From Streptomyces sp. TLI_235 (GTDB taxonomy: Bacteria; Actinomycetota; Actinomycetes; Streptomycetales; Streptomycetaceae), in NCBI GenBank assembly GCA_002300355.1, contig NSGV01000003.1, positions 1 through 64,000 on the forward strand: 64,000 nucleotides of DNA, in the 5' to 3' direction. Both the position numbers and the translations under genes were made by a program. Shown here piece after piece: positions 27,531 to 39,500 of the stretch. Every line of letters begins with the position of its first letter. The stretch's first letter is position 1. Below the pieces are notes generated by a model. It had not been told where the DNA came from, did no database searches, and saw only the letters and a program-made list of their open reading frames with translations.

Positions 27531-30500
27531 TGCTGTCCTGGTTGGGCGGGTAGGAGGAAGACCCAGTGGGTGCCGGGTCCGGGGTAGTCGGGCAGGACGG
27601 TGTCCACGGCGTAGGCGTCCGAGAGGGGGACTACGAGGGCGCCGTCGGCCTGTCCGGATCCGCCGAGAATCCCCATGTCGTAGCCGGCGCCGGCGGGGAA
27701 CTCCAGCACGATGGAGTGCGCGAACATGGCTTGGTCAGGGGGTGTGGCCAAGCCGAACGTGGGCCCGGCCGTGCCCAGCCACTGTTCGACCGTCTGGGTG
27801 CTGTCCATGCCGGGATTTGTGTGCAGGACGGCATAGACGGGATCCGGCACACGGGCCTGGTCCACCTGCGCGGGTGTCAGCAGGCCGGCGGAGATCGCGG
27901 CGGTGATCTCCTGCCATCGGCGTTGCAGTGGTGTGGGGATCGTGGGGTCGGGCTGGGAGTCGATGTGTGCAGCGTCGGGGGCTGGCTGTGCGAACTGGGG
28001 AGCGGTCGCCGACAGGACGCGTGCCGTGTCGGGTTGTTGTCCTGCCTGCATCCATGCGTGGACGCGGTCGGTCTCGACAAGATCGCCCTTGGGCTGGCTG
28101 GTGAGGACGCCTTCCTTTCGCAGTTTGACCAGTGCGGAGCCCAGGGCGTCCTGGGAGTGCGCCTGCGGGTGCCGGGCCGCAAACTGTCCCACCGCCCGAA
28201 TCAGGTCCGCCCTCTCATGCTCCGGGAGCCGTTCGACGTCGAGCCGTCTCTCGTTCAACCATGCGTGCATCGTCCTGGGGCTGATGGTCCATCCGGAAGT
28301 CGTGGGCGCAATGTCGCCGTGGATGCGTGCGGCATGCACCGCCTTCCACGCGAGTGCGGGCAGGTCGTCCGTCCCGAAGTGGGCAGCGGCGTCGATCACC
28401 TGCTGGGCAAGATTCTGCCGTTCCCCGACCGTAAGGAGGGAAATATTCACCGTCTCGTCCCACAGCCAGCGCTTCACAACGCCGGGTGGCAGGACGTCGC
28501 CACTCACTTCTATCGGAATCCTTCGCTGGTCGCGAAGGCTGCGCAGGGCGAGAGCTCCGATGTCGCGGTGGCCGAACGCCTGCCCGGTGAAGGCGATATG
28601 CCGGACGTGTTCCTCGAGTACCGCCTCGTACTCCGGTGTCAGAAGCCAGGTCGGCACGGCGCCACCGACGTCCGAGGCCTCGGCAGCCCACTGCCGGGCG
28701 GTACGTGCGTTGATGTGGTCACCGGGGGGGAGGGGCACGCCAGCTGCTCTCGCCTCGACAACCGCGTGGCTGCGCGCGTGCGGGACGCCTGCTTGGCGAA
28801 GCCGGAGGTAGCGGTGTCGAAGGTCTGCGACGGCCGGTTCCTCCAGGGTCCTCAGGTCGATGGCCTGATCGACAGCTCTTCTCGCGGCGGCGGTGTCGAT
28901 GCGGGCCACCGGACGGGGCGCAGGGCGCTGGGTGATGCCGTGGCTGGGCTGTCGGGCGGGGTATTCCTGCTGCGCGCCGCCAGGTGGTAGCGGCAGGGCG
29001 TAGTCGGCCGGGGCGGGGTACGGCTGGAGGGTCGGGACTGTGTTGTCGACCCAGTCCAGGAATTCCGCGGCCAAGTGTTGGTCGTCTGCAGGCACGGTCT
29101 CTTTGAACGTCTGGCCAGCGGGGGCGATGGCCGTGGGGAATGGGGCAACGGCTGCTTGTGGGATGTCACGGTAGGCGGCGGGCGGAGCCGGGACCGGGCC
29201 TGCCACCGGTGTCGGCTCCTCGTGGGCCGGGGCACGCGATGTGTCGGCGGCTACCCACCTCTGGGCCGTTCGCTGTGCGATGGCGTCGCCGGGAACTGAA
29301 GCCGAGATGACGCCAGCGGCCCTCGCTTCGGTGACTGCACGGGTCCTTGCATCCGGGGCACCCTGGCGATGCAGTTGGAGGAAACGCTGTCTGATGTCCT
29401 CCGTGGCTTCTTTCTGCCCCCGGAGCCGGTTCAGGTCGAGCAACTGTCCGAGCGCGGCTTGCACATCGTCACTACGGACGACGAGCCTCCCGCCAGGCGC
29501 GGGGATGTGTCCGCCGTTGATCAGCCGCTGCAGAGCCAGGCGCCCGGTGGTGTGGAGCCGGTGTTCTCCGCCGGCCCAGATCTCGCGGATCGTATGACGC
29601 AGAAGTTGCCGGGCGCTGGCCGAGATGGTGTGCGGACGCAGAACGTGGCGATTGTTTGAAAGGACCGTCCAGTGGGTGGCGGGGCGGGGATAGGCAGTGC
29701 CTGCGGGCGGGCGGGCGCCTCCGCCGCCCCCACGGGGCGGTCCGTATCCGTGTTCGCGGGTGAGGGTGCGCGCGAGCCGGTGGGCCTGGTGCTCGCTACG
29801 GGTCAGCAGGGTGTGGGTGACCGCTTCGAGGACGAGGTCGCCGATGCGCCGGGTGTGTGCGGTGGAGTCTTTAGCACCGGGCATGGGCAGGGTGCCGTAG
29901 CGGCGGATGATGCCGCTGGCGAGGAAGTAGTCGGCAGGGGTCGGCGTCGGCAGGGGGGTGTCGTTCTCGCTCGGCGGGTTCGGTCGGGAAGGGGGTGTGG
30001 TCAGGGCCCGGCCGTGTGCGTCGGCAAGGGCTGCCGCAAGACGGGCAGCTTCCGTGGGGCCGGCCCGGTGCAGGGCGTCGGCGACCCGCAGCAGAGTGTT
30101 GTCGGCGGCGGGGCCCGGTTGCAGGGGGGCGGACAGGTGGCCTTCGACGATCGGCCGGGCCCGTTCGAGCAGCTTCTCGGCGATGCGGCCGGGGAGTTTG
30201 CCGATCCGGCGTTCGACATGCGCGATGTCGGGGTGGGGGCCGGGCGTGGCGGGTTGTGCCGCGGCGTCGCGCAGGTGGGCGAGGGTGGTCTCGCTGTGCG
30301 GTGCGAGGTCGCGGGCTCGGCGGTAGATCTCCAGCAGGGGCGCGAGATCGCGGTCGCCGGTCAGATCGCGGGCGAGTCCGGCCAGGACCTCCGGGGCGGC
30401 CGGGTCTGTGTTCCGCTGCCAGGCGTTGTGGGTGGCGTGGGTGCGGGCAAGGCGGGTCAGGTCTGCGAGGTCGCGCAGTTCCTGTTGGAGCAGGGGCGGT

Positions 30501-33500
30501 AGTTGCCATGCCTGGTCGGACCGGGCGGGTGGGGTGGGCCAGGCGTCTCGGTGGAGGGTGCGGAACAGGTCTCGGGCTTCCAGCAGTTCGGGGACGACGG
30601 CGGGGTGGACGGGGCTCTGCAGGACGTCGGCCGCGTACCTCCGAAGGCGCTCGGTGCCGTACGGCAGTTCGGGGTGGGCGGCGGCGGCCTCGTCGAGGAG
30701 GGTGGGATAGGCGGTGTCCAGGGGCAGGTCGGTCAGCTCCCACTCCGTCTGCTCGTACGAGGGGACGGTCAGGCGGTCGGCCTCGATGAGCTGGACGGTT
30801 CGGGGGCCGTCCAGGGGGTCGTCCATGGTGAGCACGGTGAACTGCTCACGGGCGGGGATGTCGTGGGCGAGGCCGGCGGGAAAGCGCACCGACACCTGTC
30901 CGGGCCCGGCGTGCGGTGTCGCCGTCGCAACCACCGGGCCGCCGGCAGTCAGCCACCGGGTCACCGCTGTGACGGGAAGTGTGCCGTCCGGCACGTCGAG
31001 GGCGGTGTAGGGGGTGGCTAGGTCTGCGGCGTGGAGTTCGAGCAGATGCTGGGCTACCAGGACGGAAGTGCGGGTGTCCTCGTTGTGGAGCGCATGGGTG
31101 ACACGCGCGACGATGTCGCGTACGGCCGGATGCTGGTGGCCGTGGCGGAGGGCGAGCGGGGCTCGGACCTGGTCCTCGATGATTTGTCGGGCCTGCCGGG
31201 ACAGATCATCGAGCTGGTCGGCAGGCAGCCTGTCGAGGGTCTCCGCGATCCGCTCGACGTCGAGGGCCGCCAGGGTCTGGGGGGTATCGGCGGCGGGGAG
31301 GACGGGAACGGGGTCGTAGTCGATCCACCGGTCGCGCCGGGCAATTCGTTCTTGAAGGGGCAGCCGTCGGTGCAGCGTGTCCTCGGTGGCGCCGGTCTGT
31401 GCGGTGTCGGTGTGCCGTTGCTCGTCCTGCTGCAGGACGGCGGCCCAGTCGATGGAGCCGGCGGGTGCGCTCACCGTGGTCTGGGCCACGGCGGCGAGGC
31501 GGGCACCGAAGCGTGCACCAGGCACCTGCTCGCCGTAGTCGCTGTCGTGCGGGGTTTCGAGATAGGCGAGGTGGTTGACGGCCAGGCGAATCGGCTCCCC
31601 GTTCCATCCTGCCCAGCGCAGCACGCGCAGCAGGGCGCTCGGTCCAGCGGACAGGGACAGGTCCCGTCCAGGCACGGTCAGGTCGACGTGGTCGCGACCG
31701 CCGTCGGCGACGACCAGGAACTCACCGTCCACAGCGAGGCTACGCAGCAGTTCGGTCTCGGACCGGGGTGCGCTGCCGTAGGCCCTGAGCGGCTGGGACC
31801 GTAGCGAGACGCCGCCGTCGAAGCGGTGTGTGCGGATCTCGCCGGGCCAGATGCCGGCCTGTTCGAGGTCGTCGACGGGCCGCGAGGCCACGGGGACCAG
31901 TACGCCGCCGGCGTCGGTGGTGAAGCGTGCCGGTTCCCCGGGCCGACCGACCCCGCGGTGCCAGTCGACCACGCTGCCGCCGGGCGCGACGGAGGCCACC
32001 TGATGCGACTGCGTCAGGCTCCGGGGGGCGGCCTGGCGGCCGACGGCGTGGACGTCGGTCTTCATCTGGCGGGCGAGGTCGTCGATCTGGGCGTGGTAGC
32101 GGGCCTCGGCGGCGGGGGTCAACGGGCCGGCCTCGTAGACGATCGCACCGCTGGAGGTCACCTGGAAACGGCCGAGGATCTGGATGTCGTCGCGGCCGTT
32201 CCACAGGGGCTGGTCGGCACGGCTCAGAAGGCGGGCGAGGGTGGTCGTGTCGACCGTCCGTGGGGTGCCGTCGCGGCGGAGCACGGCGATGTCTCCGTCG
32301 TGGGTGATCATCACTTCCAGCCGCAGGAGGCCGGCGCCGGACGGCGGGGTGAGCGAGAACGGGTTGATGTCGTGGTGGTGTCCGACGTCGAGTCCGTGGC
32401 GCCGGATCACGTCGAGGTCCGTGAGGGTGCCCTCGGCGGCGACGGTCGCGGCGGACACCAGGATGCCGTCTCCGGGAAAGAGGACGATGTCGTCGGCGGC
32501 GTCCGGGTGCTGGTCGTAGTGGAGTCGTCCGTCGTAGGGGGCAGGCGGGGCGTCCGGGGGTGACGCGATCGGCTCCCACTGGGGTTCCTGGTCGGATTCT
32601 GTGGGGTCCTGCCACACGAGGCCGGTATCGGGGCTCCCCTCGCCACCAAGGGCGGGTCGGGCGCCGGGTGCGGGTGCGTAGGTGCCGACGGGGGGGGCTG
32701 AGGGGTCTTCCGGCCCAACCCGGTGGCCGTCGGGGTCGAGGCGGACCGTTTCGGGGTGGGCCGCTTCCAGGGCGGTGCGCAGCCGTGCGGTCCAGGCCGT
32801 GAACTGTTCGTGGGCAGGGCCGGGTCGGGGGGTGTCGACCAGGAGTCGTACGGGCCGTCCGTCCCAGATCTGGTGCCGCCACGTCGAGTTCTCGGTGATG
32901 CCGGCTTCGGCCGTGCGGGCGGCATTCAGCATCAGGTCGACGACCTCGGCGGGGTCAGCGGCGCGGACAGCGCTGTTGTTGAGCAGGGCCAGGGGAATGC
33001 CGTCGGGGCCGAGGAGGAACGCCACATCGTAGAAGCCGGGGTGAGGGCGGACCGGCATGCCGGGGTGGACGAGGGCGGGGGCCAAGGCGATTCCGCCGGC
33101 TGTAAGGACGTACGCGGGACGGTCGTTGGCAAGGACGAGGCGGCCGTAGAAGTCTGTGGCGTACGACGGGGCGTCGGGGGTGCTGCCCGGCGGGGCGATG
33201 AACCGCCAGCTGCCGGCTCCTCCGGACCTTGCGTCGCGGGCGGTGACATCGTGGGCTGCGCCGTACGGCAGCTGGCCGTACGAGGAGTCGTCGGGTACCT
33301 GGAGCGGGGAACGGAGGCGGGCAGCAACCTCGAGCAGCAGTTGCTCGTCGACCCGGTGGTCGGACTCCTTGCCGATGGTCTTCCAGAAGAGCTGGACGGT
33401 GTCCCCGGGCTTGTGACCGCGGGCGCGGATCCAGTCGGCGATCTCGCGGGCCGTGGCCGGGTGCGCCTGGTAGGCGGACAGCCGCAGGTCGCGGGGGCCG

Positions 33501-36500
33501 GCCTGCCGCAGCCGGGCCAGGAACAGCCCGTCCGGGCGGTCCGCGGGCATGGTGCGCAGCCGGTCGACGAGGCGGGTGAGGCGCAGGAGGTCGGGGGTGT
33601 CACGGGCGCTGAGAACGATGGCACCGGAGGGGAACTCGAGGGTGTGGGGGACGTCGGGGCCGCCGCCGACGGTCCGGAAGCCTTCCGGCAACGGGTCCGC
33701 CCATTCCAGGGCCAGAGAGTCGCCCAGGGTGAACGGCACGCGCCGTCCCCTGAGCCGCGCCAGCTCCCGTACCCAGGTGCGGAATCCTTCCTCCTGACCG
33801 GGGGCTTCGTCGTACACGCGGAAGCGCGCTCGTGAGAGGTCGCCAGTGGTGGGCTCCTGTACCACGCTGTGGAATGCCGTCGGGGAGAAGGCGAGCTTTT
33901 CTCCCCATACGGTGCGCAGGGCTGGCCTGCCGTCGATGTCCAGGTCGAGGGGGATCGTGAGATGTCCGGTGGGCCCCGTGACGCGGATGACGGGAAGCGG
34001 TTCGAAGTCCGTTGCGGGGTAGAGCCGTTCGCCGCGGGGGCCTCTGATGACGGCTCCGGGCTGGTGGAGTCGGCCGTCGGTGTCGGTGGCAAAGCCCGAG
34101 GCGGGCATGTCGGGGGCGAGCGCCTCATTCCAGCGCGGGCGGTCGGGGCCAGTGAGGGCGAATTCGCGGAACTGGGGGTGCACGGCCGCGGTGATGCCCG
34201 CGGCGGGCAGCAGGATCGGCAGCTTGGCCTCGGCCGCCAGGCGGCGGGCTGCGGCGAGGAGCGCCGGGTGGTGTTCGGCGGCCACCGGATGGGTGGGGAC
34301 CAACTGGACGACACGTGGGCGGGGTCCCTTGGCGCTGGTCATGGCGGAGATGATCTCGAGGGCAAGGTGGCTGGCGTGCAGGGTCACCGGAGGGCCGTGC
34401 GGGGTCCGGCGGGTGAACTGCCCGTCCGGGGTGACGCCCACGGCCACGGTCACCCGGTCCCGGCGCGCCACGACGGTGGTGTACCCGTCCGGTGTGCGGA
34501 TCTCGACGGTGCCAGACAGGACCACCGGGTAGTGAGGGGGGCGCACTCGGGCGAGCAGGCCGGTGGCGCGCCGGAAGGGGACACCGGGCTCGGGGGTGGT
34601 GTTGATGGCAAAGTGGGTAAGCGGGCGCGTCGGGCGGGCTGAGGTGCGGGGTGTCTGGAGGCGAAGCCTCTCTGTCCGACGATCCACGTGTCGGCGGTTC
34701 CAGTCCGGCGAGGCCACCGGCGGCAGGGGGTCGGCGAAGCGGGCGGTGGGCCGGTTCCCTGTGTGGAGGGGCGCCGTGACGTGGCGGTCGGTCGGCGCGC
34801 CGGATCGGACGCCGTCGGCGGGCAGGATTTCCCGCGGGTCGCCGAGGGGGTGGTTTCCGGGAATCTCGATTCGCCGGCCGGTGAGGTCGGCGATCTCCTG
34901 GAGCAGCGTCCGGACGGCGGCATGGTCGGCAGGACGGCCTGCGAGGGGGCCGACCACCAGGGTGACGGGGAGGTCTCCGGCATGGGCGTGGCGGATTCCC
35001 CTGACCAGGGCGGCGGCATCCACCATGGCCCAACGTTCGTTGCTGAAGGGGATGAGCGGGCGTCCGTCGTCGGTCACGTGGAAGGCGACGGCCAGTGTGT
35101 CGTGGTCGGGCGCAAGGTAGGAGAAGTGCTCGACCAGGGGGTGGTCCTCGGGAAGGAACAGCACGGCTCCGTTCAGCGCGACGGCGGGAGGCATGTCCAG
35201 AGCCCAGGGCGGCGGGACCGGTCCGTCCGGGCGGAGCTCGGGACGCGGGCCGGGTGCAGGCGCGGGCCCTGCAACCGCAGGCTCGGGTGTCGCGGGCACC
35301 TGAGGTGTGGTGTTCTGGCCTGATCCGCCCAGGCCACGGACTGCCCGTGCCATGCCGAGGCGGGCGGCGAGGTCCCGTGCGGCACGACCGTCCTGGTCGG
35401 CGTTCAGGGCTTCTGCCAGGCGCAGGTGCAATCCATCGTGCAGGCCGGCCGCGTGCTCGTCTTCGATGACCGGGGGCACGCTCATCAGCCCGGCAGCCTG
35501 CAGGAGCAGTTCGTCGCGCCGGTTCTCCGGCAGTTCTTCGAACCGGGAGCGGACAGTGACCAGGTCGGGCTGGTCGAAGGTGCCGATCAGCAGTTCCCGG
35601 TCCTGCCGGTGGTGGAGGCGGGCCATGGCGTCCAATACCACGGTTCCGGGTTCCCCGTCCGGGGGCAGGTCGGGGATGCGTCCGGCAATGTGCCACAGGT
35701 CGAAGGCCGTCACCCGGGACACGTCACCGGACCGCAGGCGTCGGGCTGCCGCCTTGACGATGATGTCGGTCGAGACGAGGTCGTGGGCGGTCATCTGGCG
35801 CTGCGGATCTAGCTCGCGGGCCTGGCGGAACAGTGTGGCGACAGCGCGCGGGTCGTGGCGGCCCGTCACGCTGTGGGCGAGCTGGTTGAGTGCGTCCATG
35901 TCGTCGCGTGCGAGCCGACCGCTGGGCACGCTGCGGGCGAGGTCGAGGAGGGCAGGCAGGTCGGTGTCGGTGCCGAGGCGGTCCCGGACGGGCTGCCAGA
36001 CGTCGACGGCCGGGGCGGAAGGCGCAGCAGGATCGGCGGAGCGCGGGTCGGTGGAGACAGGATCAGCTGCCGGGTTGAGCGGGGACGGCGCGAGGGCGGC
36101 ACCGATGCGGGTGAGACCTGCGGCGGACGAGGACGGGGACGGCGACGGCAGGTCGGCAGGCTCACCAGCAGGGGCTTCTGGGCCGGAAGCAGGAGGTTCG
36201 GCGGTGGGAGTCCGCTGCGCACCGAAGTGGTGGCGGGCCAGGTCTTCGGCGGTCCCGCGTCCGTGGGTGTGCAGCATGTAGGCGATCTGGTGGAAGCGGT
36301 CGTCGCGCGGGCCGACGGAGTCAGCCTGTCCGTGGGCGTCGAGGATCTGGCGCACGGTGGTGCGCAGCCCGGTACGGACCTCTTCGGGCAGTTTGCGCAG
36401 AACGTCGACGACCTGGCCGGGGGCGATGTCGATGCCCGCTCCCGTGTCCCTTGTGCCGGCGGCTGTTGGCGGGGCGGCCGGTTCGGGTGCCGTGGCGGCC

Positions 36501-39500
36501 CCCGTAGGGGGCCGGGATGCGCCGGTCGGGTCGAGTGCCGCGGCGTACTGCTCGGCGGGAGTGAGGGGTCGGGCAGGGGCCGGTTCGGGCGGTGTGGGCC
36601 GGTCGCTGTGGTCGGCCATGGTCGGGGGCTCCGTGTCCTGTTGCGGCTGTGGTGCATGGGCGGCTTCTGGGCGGGCGAATCGCTCGGCGAGTGCCCGGGC
36701 CGCGTCGCGGCCGCCTTGGTGCAGTCGGTGGTCGATGTGTGTGAGTGGTTCGTGTTCGGGCATGGCAGTGTGGTCGGGGCCCATGGTTGCGGTGATGTCG
36801 AGCGCCTCGACCAACAGGCGGCGGGGAGCGGGTGCGCCGGCCGCCAGTTCGTCGGCGAGGCGGGCAAGCCGCTCGCGGTCCGCGTGGTGGGCCAGGTCCT
36901 GCGGCGTTCGGGCAGGGTGCGGCGAGGGGGTGTCGGCCGCGGCGCGCAGGAGGTCAGCGGCCTCGGTACGCAGGTGTGGTGCGGTGGGGCCGCCTTCTTC
37001 CAGGGCGCGCACCATGTGGGCCAGGCTCTCCTTCCAACGAACGCCGCCGGCCTCCAGGCCCTGGCTGTAGGCGATCGCGGCGGCCTCGGCAGCCGACTGC
37101 CGGTACTCCTCGTCCACCGGCTTCCCATCGATTTCTGCTTTGGCAGGCGGTGGCGTGGACGGGTGGTGTCCGATACCGGTGCGTGTCTCGGGAACCGCAG
37201 GATCAGGTGTGGGAAGGGCATCTGGAAGGTCAAGGAAGAGCTGCTTGTATTCGGCGGGCACCCAGACGCTGACACGGCGATGTACGTCCTCGAAGTACTC
37301 GCGGGCTTTCGGCTTGTAGGCGTAGGGGTTGAGCCAGTCGGTGGGGTTCCACCACAGGTTCGGGTTCTGCGGCGTGAGCGCGACCTTCCACACCACGTCG
37401 AGGTGGAGCAGCGCCATGTCCCTGCCGGTGGTCTTCACGCCACCGCTGTGCTTGTGCTCGGAGCCTGCCGCAGCCGACCCCGTGGTCCACTGCAGATAGT
37501 CTGCTCCGACCATCGGGCCCGCCATATCTTCTGTGGCGTACGGGTGGCCCGGCAGCTGCAGCCCGAGCATCTGCCAGTTGCCCAGGTACCAGCCGGCGAG
37601 TGCTTCTGTGTCCATCGCGGCCTTTTGGGCGGTGGACGAGAATGCCGTCGCCATCATCTCGTGAACGGTGTAGCCGCCGTCCTGGACCCGTGCGACATCC
37701 ATGAGGATCTCCAGGTCCGCTGTGAGGGTCGAGAAGCGGCCCGGCATCTGCACCCGGACCGGGACGCCCGACGTGGTCAGTTGCCTGAAGCGTCCGCCGA
37801 GGAACTGATCGTTGATGACGGCGCCGGCCTGCCGCCGCAGGTTGAGGCGGGGGTTGAACCAGCCGGCGCCCGGTGGCGGGTCGGATATGAAGTTTCGCCA
37901 GACAGCGGCCGCGTAGGCGGCCGTGTCCGTCAGATTGCCGAGGGTGGCGGGGTAAGGCGCGGCCTGGGGCAGGAGCAGCCTGTATACCCGCTGTTCCAAC
38001 TCGTCGAGTCCGACGAAGCGCAGGGGCTGGACGAGGTCCAGAAGCCCGTGAACCTCCGTGTCCAGGCGGCCCAGGTTCAGTCCGTTCCGCACGGAGGAGA
38101 ACGCGGCGTGTGGTTCCAGGGCCTGGCGCTCGATCTCGGGCAGCATCGGATCCCACCCGGGCTGCGTCGTCGTGGCGGCGACGCGCGGTTGCGGGGCCCG
38201 GGGCGGGGGCGCCGGGTGTGTGGGTTCCTGTGCGTCCGTCGACGGGCCGTCCGGTGGCTCGACGGCGGGGCCGGGCGGTGCGGGTGGCGGCTCGACGGCG
38301 GGCGACGGGTCGCCCTTGCGGTGCAGCATGTGGGTGTCGTGCCTGGTGACCAGAACGCTGGTGCGGGCGGGACGGATGTCGAAGGAATCGTGGAGTTGGA
38401 GTACGCCGAGGGTGGCGGCGTCGGCCATGGCCGGGGGTGCGGTCTCCACGGTGACCGTCGCCGACCAGGTGACGGTCCGGCTGAACTCTGCAGCGGTCAG
38501 TCCTTGGAGTTCCAGCGTGGTTCCCAGGCTGCGCTCGTAGCCGGTGGTGAGCGCGGCCTTGCACGTGGTCTGCCCGTAGAGGGTCAGGTTGGCGTTCTGG
38601 TACCAGCTGTTCACCGTCTTGCCGAACTGGTTGTGGTTGTACCACAGGCGCACGGGGTCGACACCGTGGCGGGCCGCTCTGCGGCTGTACTCGCCGGTGG
38701 ACTCCTCAGCCCCGTACCGTTTGCCGATGCGGGTCCACGGCACTCGGCCCTGGTACACGGGATCGCTCAGGTCGGCCTTCAGCCGGACCGTGATTGTCCG
38801 GTTCACCGGCACGAAGGTCGGCACGTCCAGCCCGAGCCGGGAAAGTACCAGATGTGCCCTTCCGGATACCGGCACGGTGATCTCGTGGCCGTGGAGCATC
38901 AGGTCCATGGCTGCCGCTGTGTTCCACTGGCCGAGGACCGAGGAGACCTTCTCGGTCACGGCGTGCGCGGCGGGTTCGCCGTACCTCTCGCCGATGCGCT
39001 CCTCGACCGCGTCGACCAGGATCCCGCTGTCCGGGGCCTGTTTGATCGATTCGCCTTGGAGGCTGCCGATCTGGTCCTCGGGAAGCTCGTAGACCTCCGA
39101 GAGGTCGCGGCGCACCTGCAACTGTGCCGGCATCAGGCCGAGGTCGGTCGCTTGCAGCGCCGTCATCACGGCTCGGCCCGACGCGAGCACCTCGCCGGTG
39201 CGCTCCTGGCGGTCGTGGCCGTACGAAAGCCGTGTCTCGTGCCAGGTTCTCACCTTGAAGACGTAGCGGACCGTGGCTGTTCCGATTGCCATGGCGCTGA
39301 ACTCCAGGGTGCTTCTGCCCAGGCTGCCGCCTTCGGAGCGGAATTCTCCTGTGGTGTTCTCCTTCCGGTAGAAGGTCTGTGGTTGGAGCATGAGGCCCCA
39401 CGGGTTGAAGTCGGCTTCGCCCTCGCCGGTGCCGGTCTTGTGGGCACTGCCGAAAGCCAGCGGAAGGCGCGTACGGAGTCCTGCGTAGAAGCCCCGGGTG

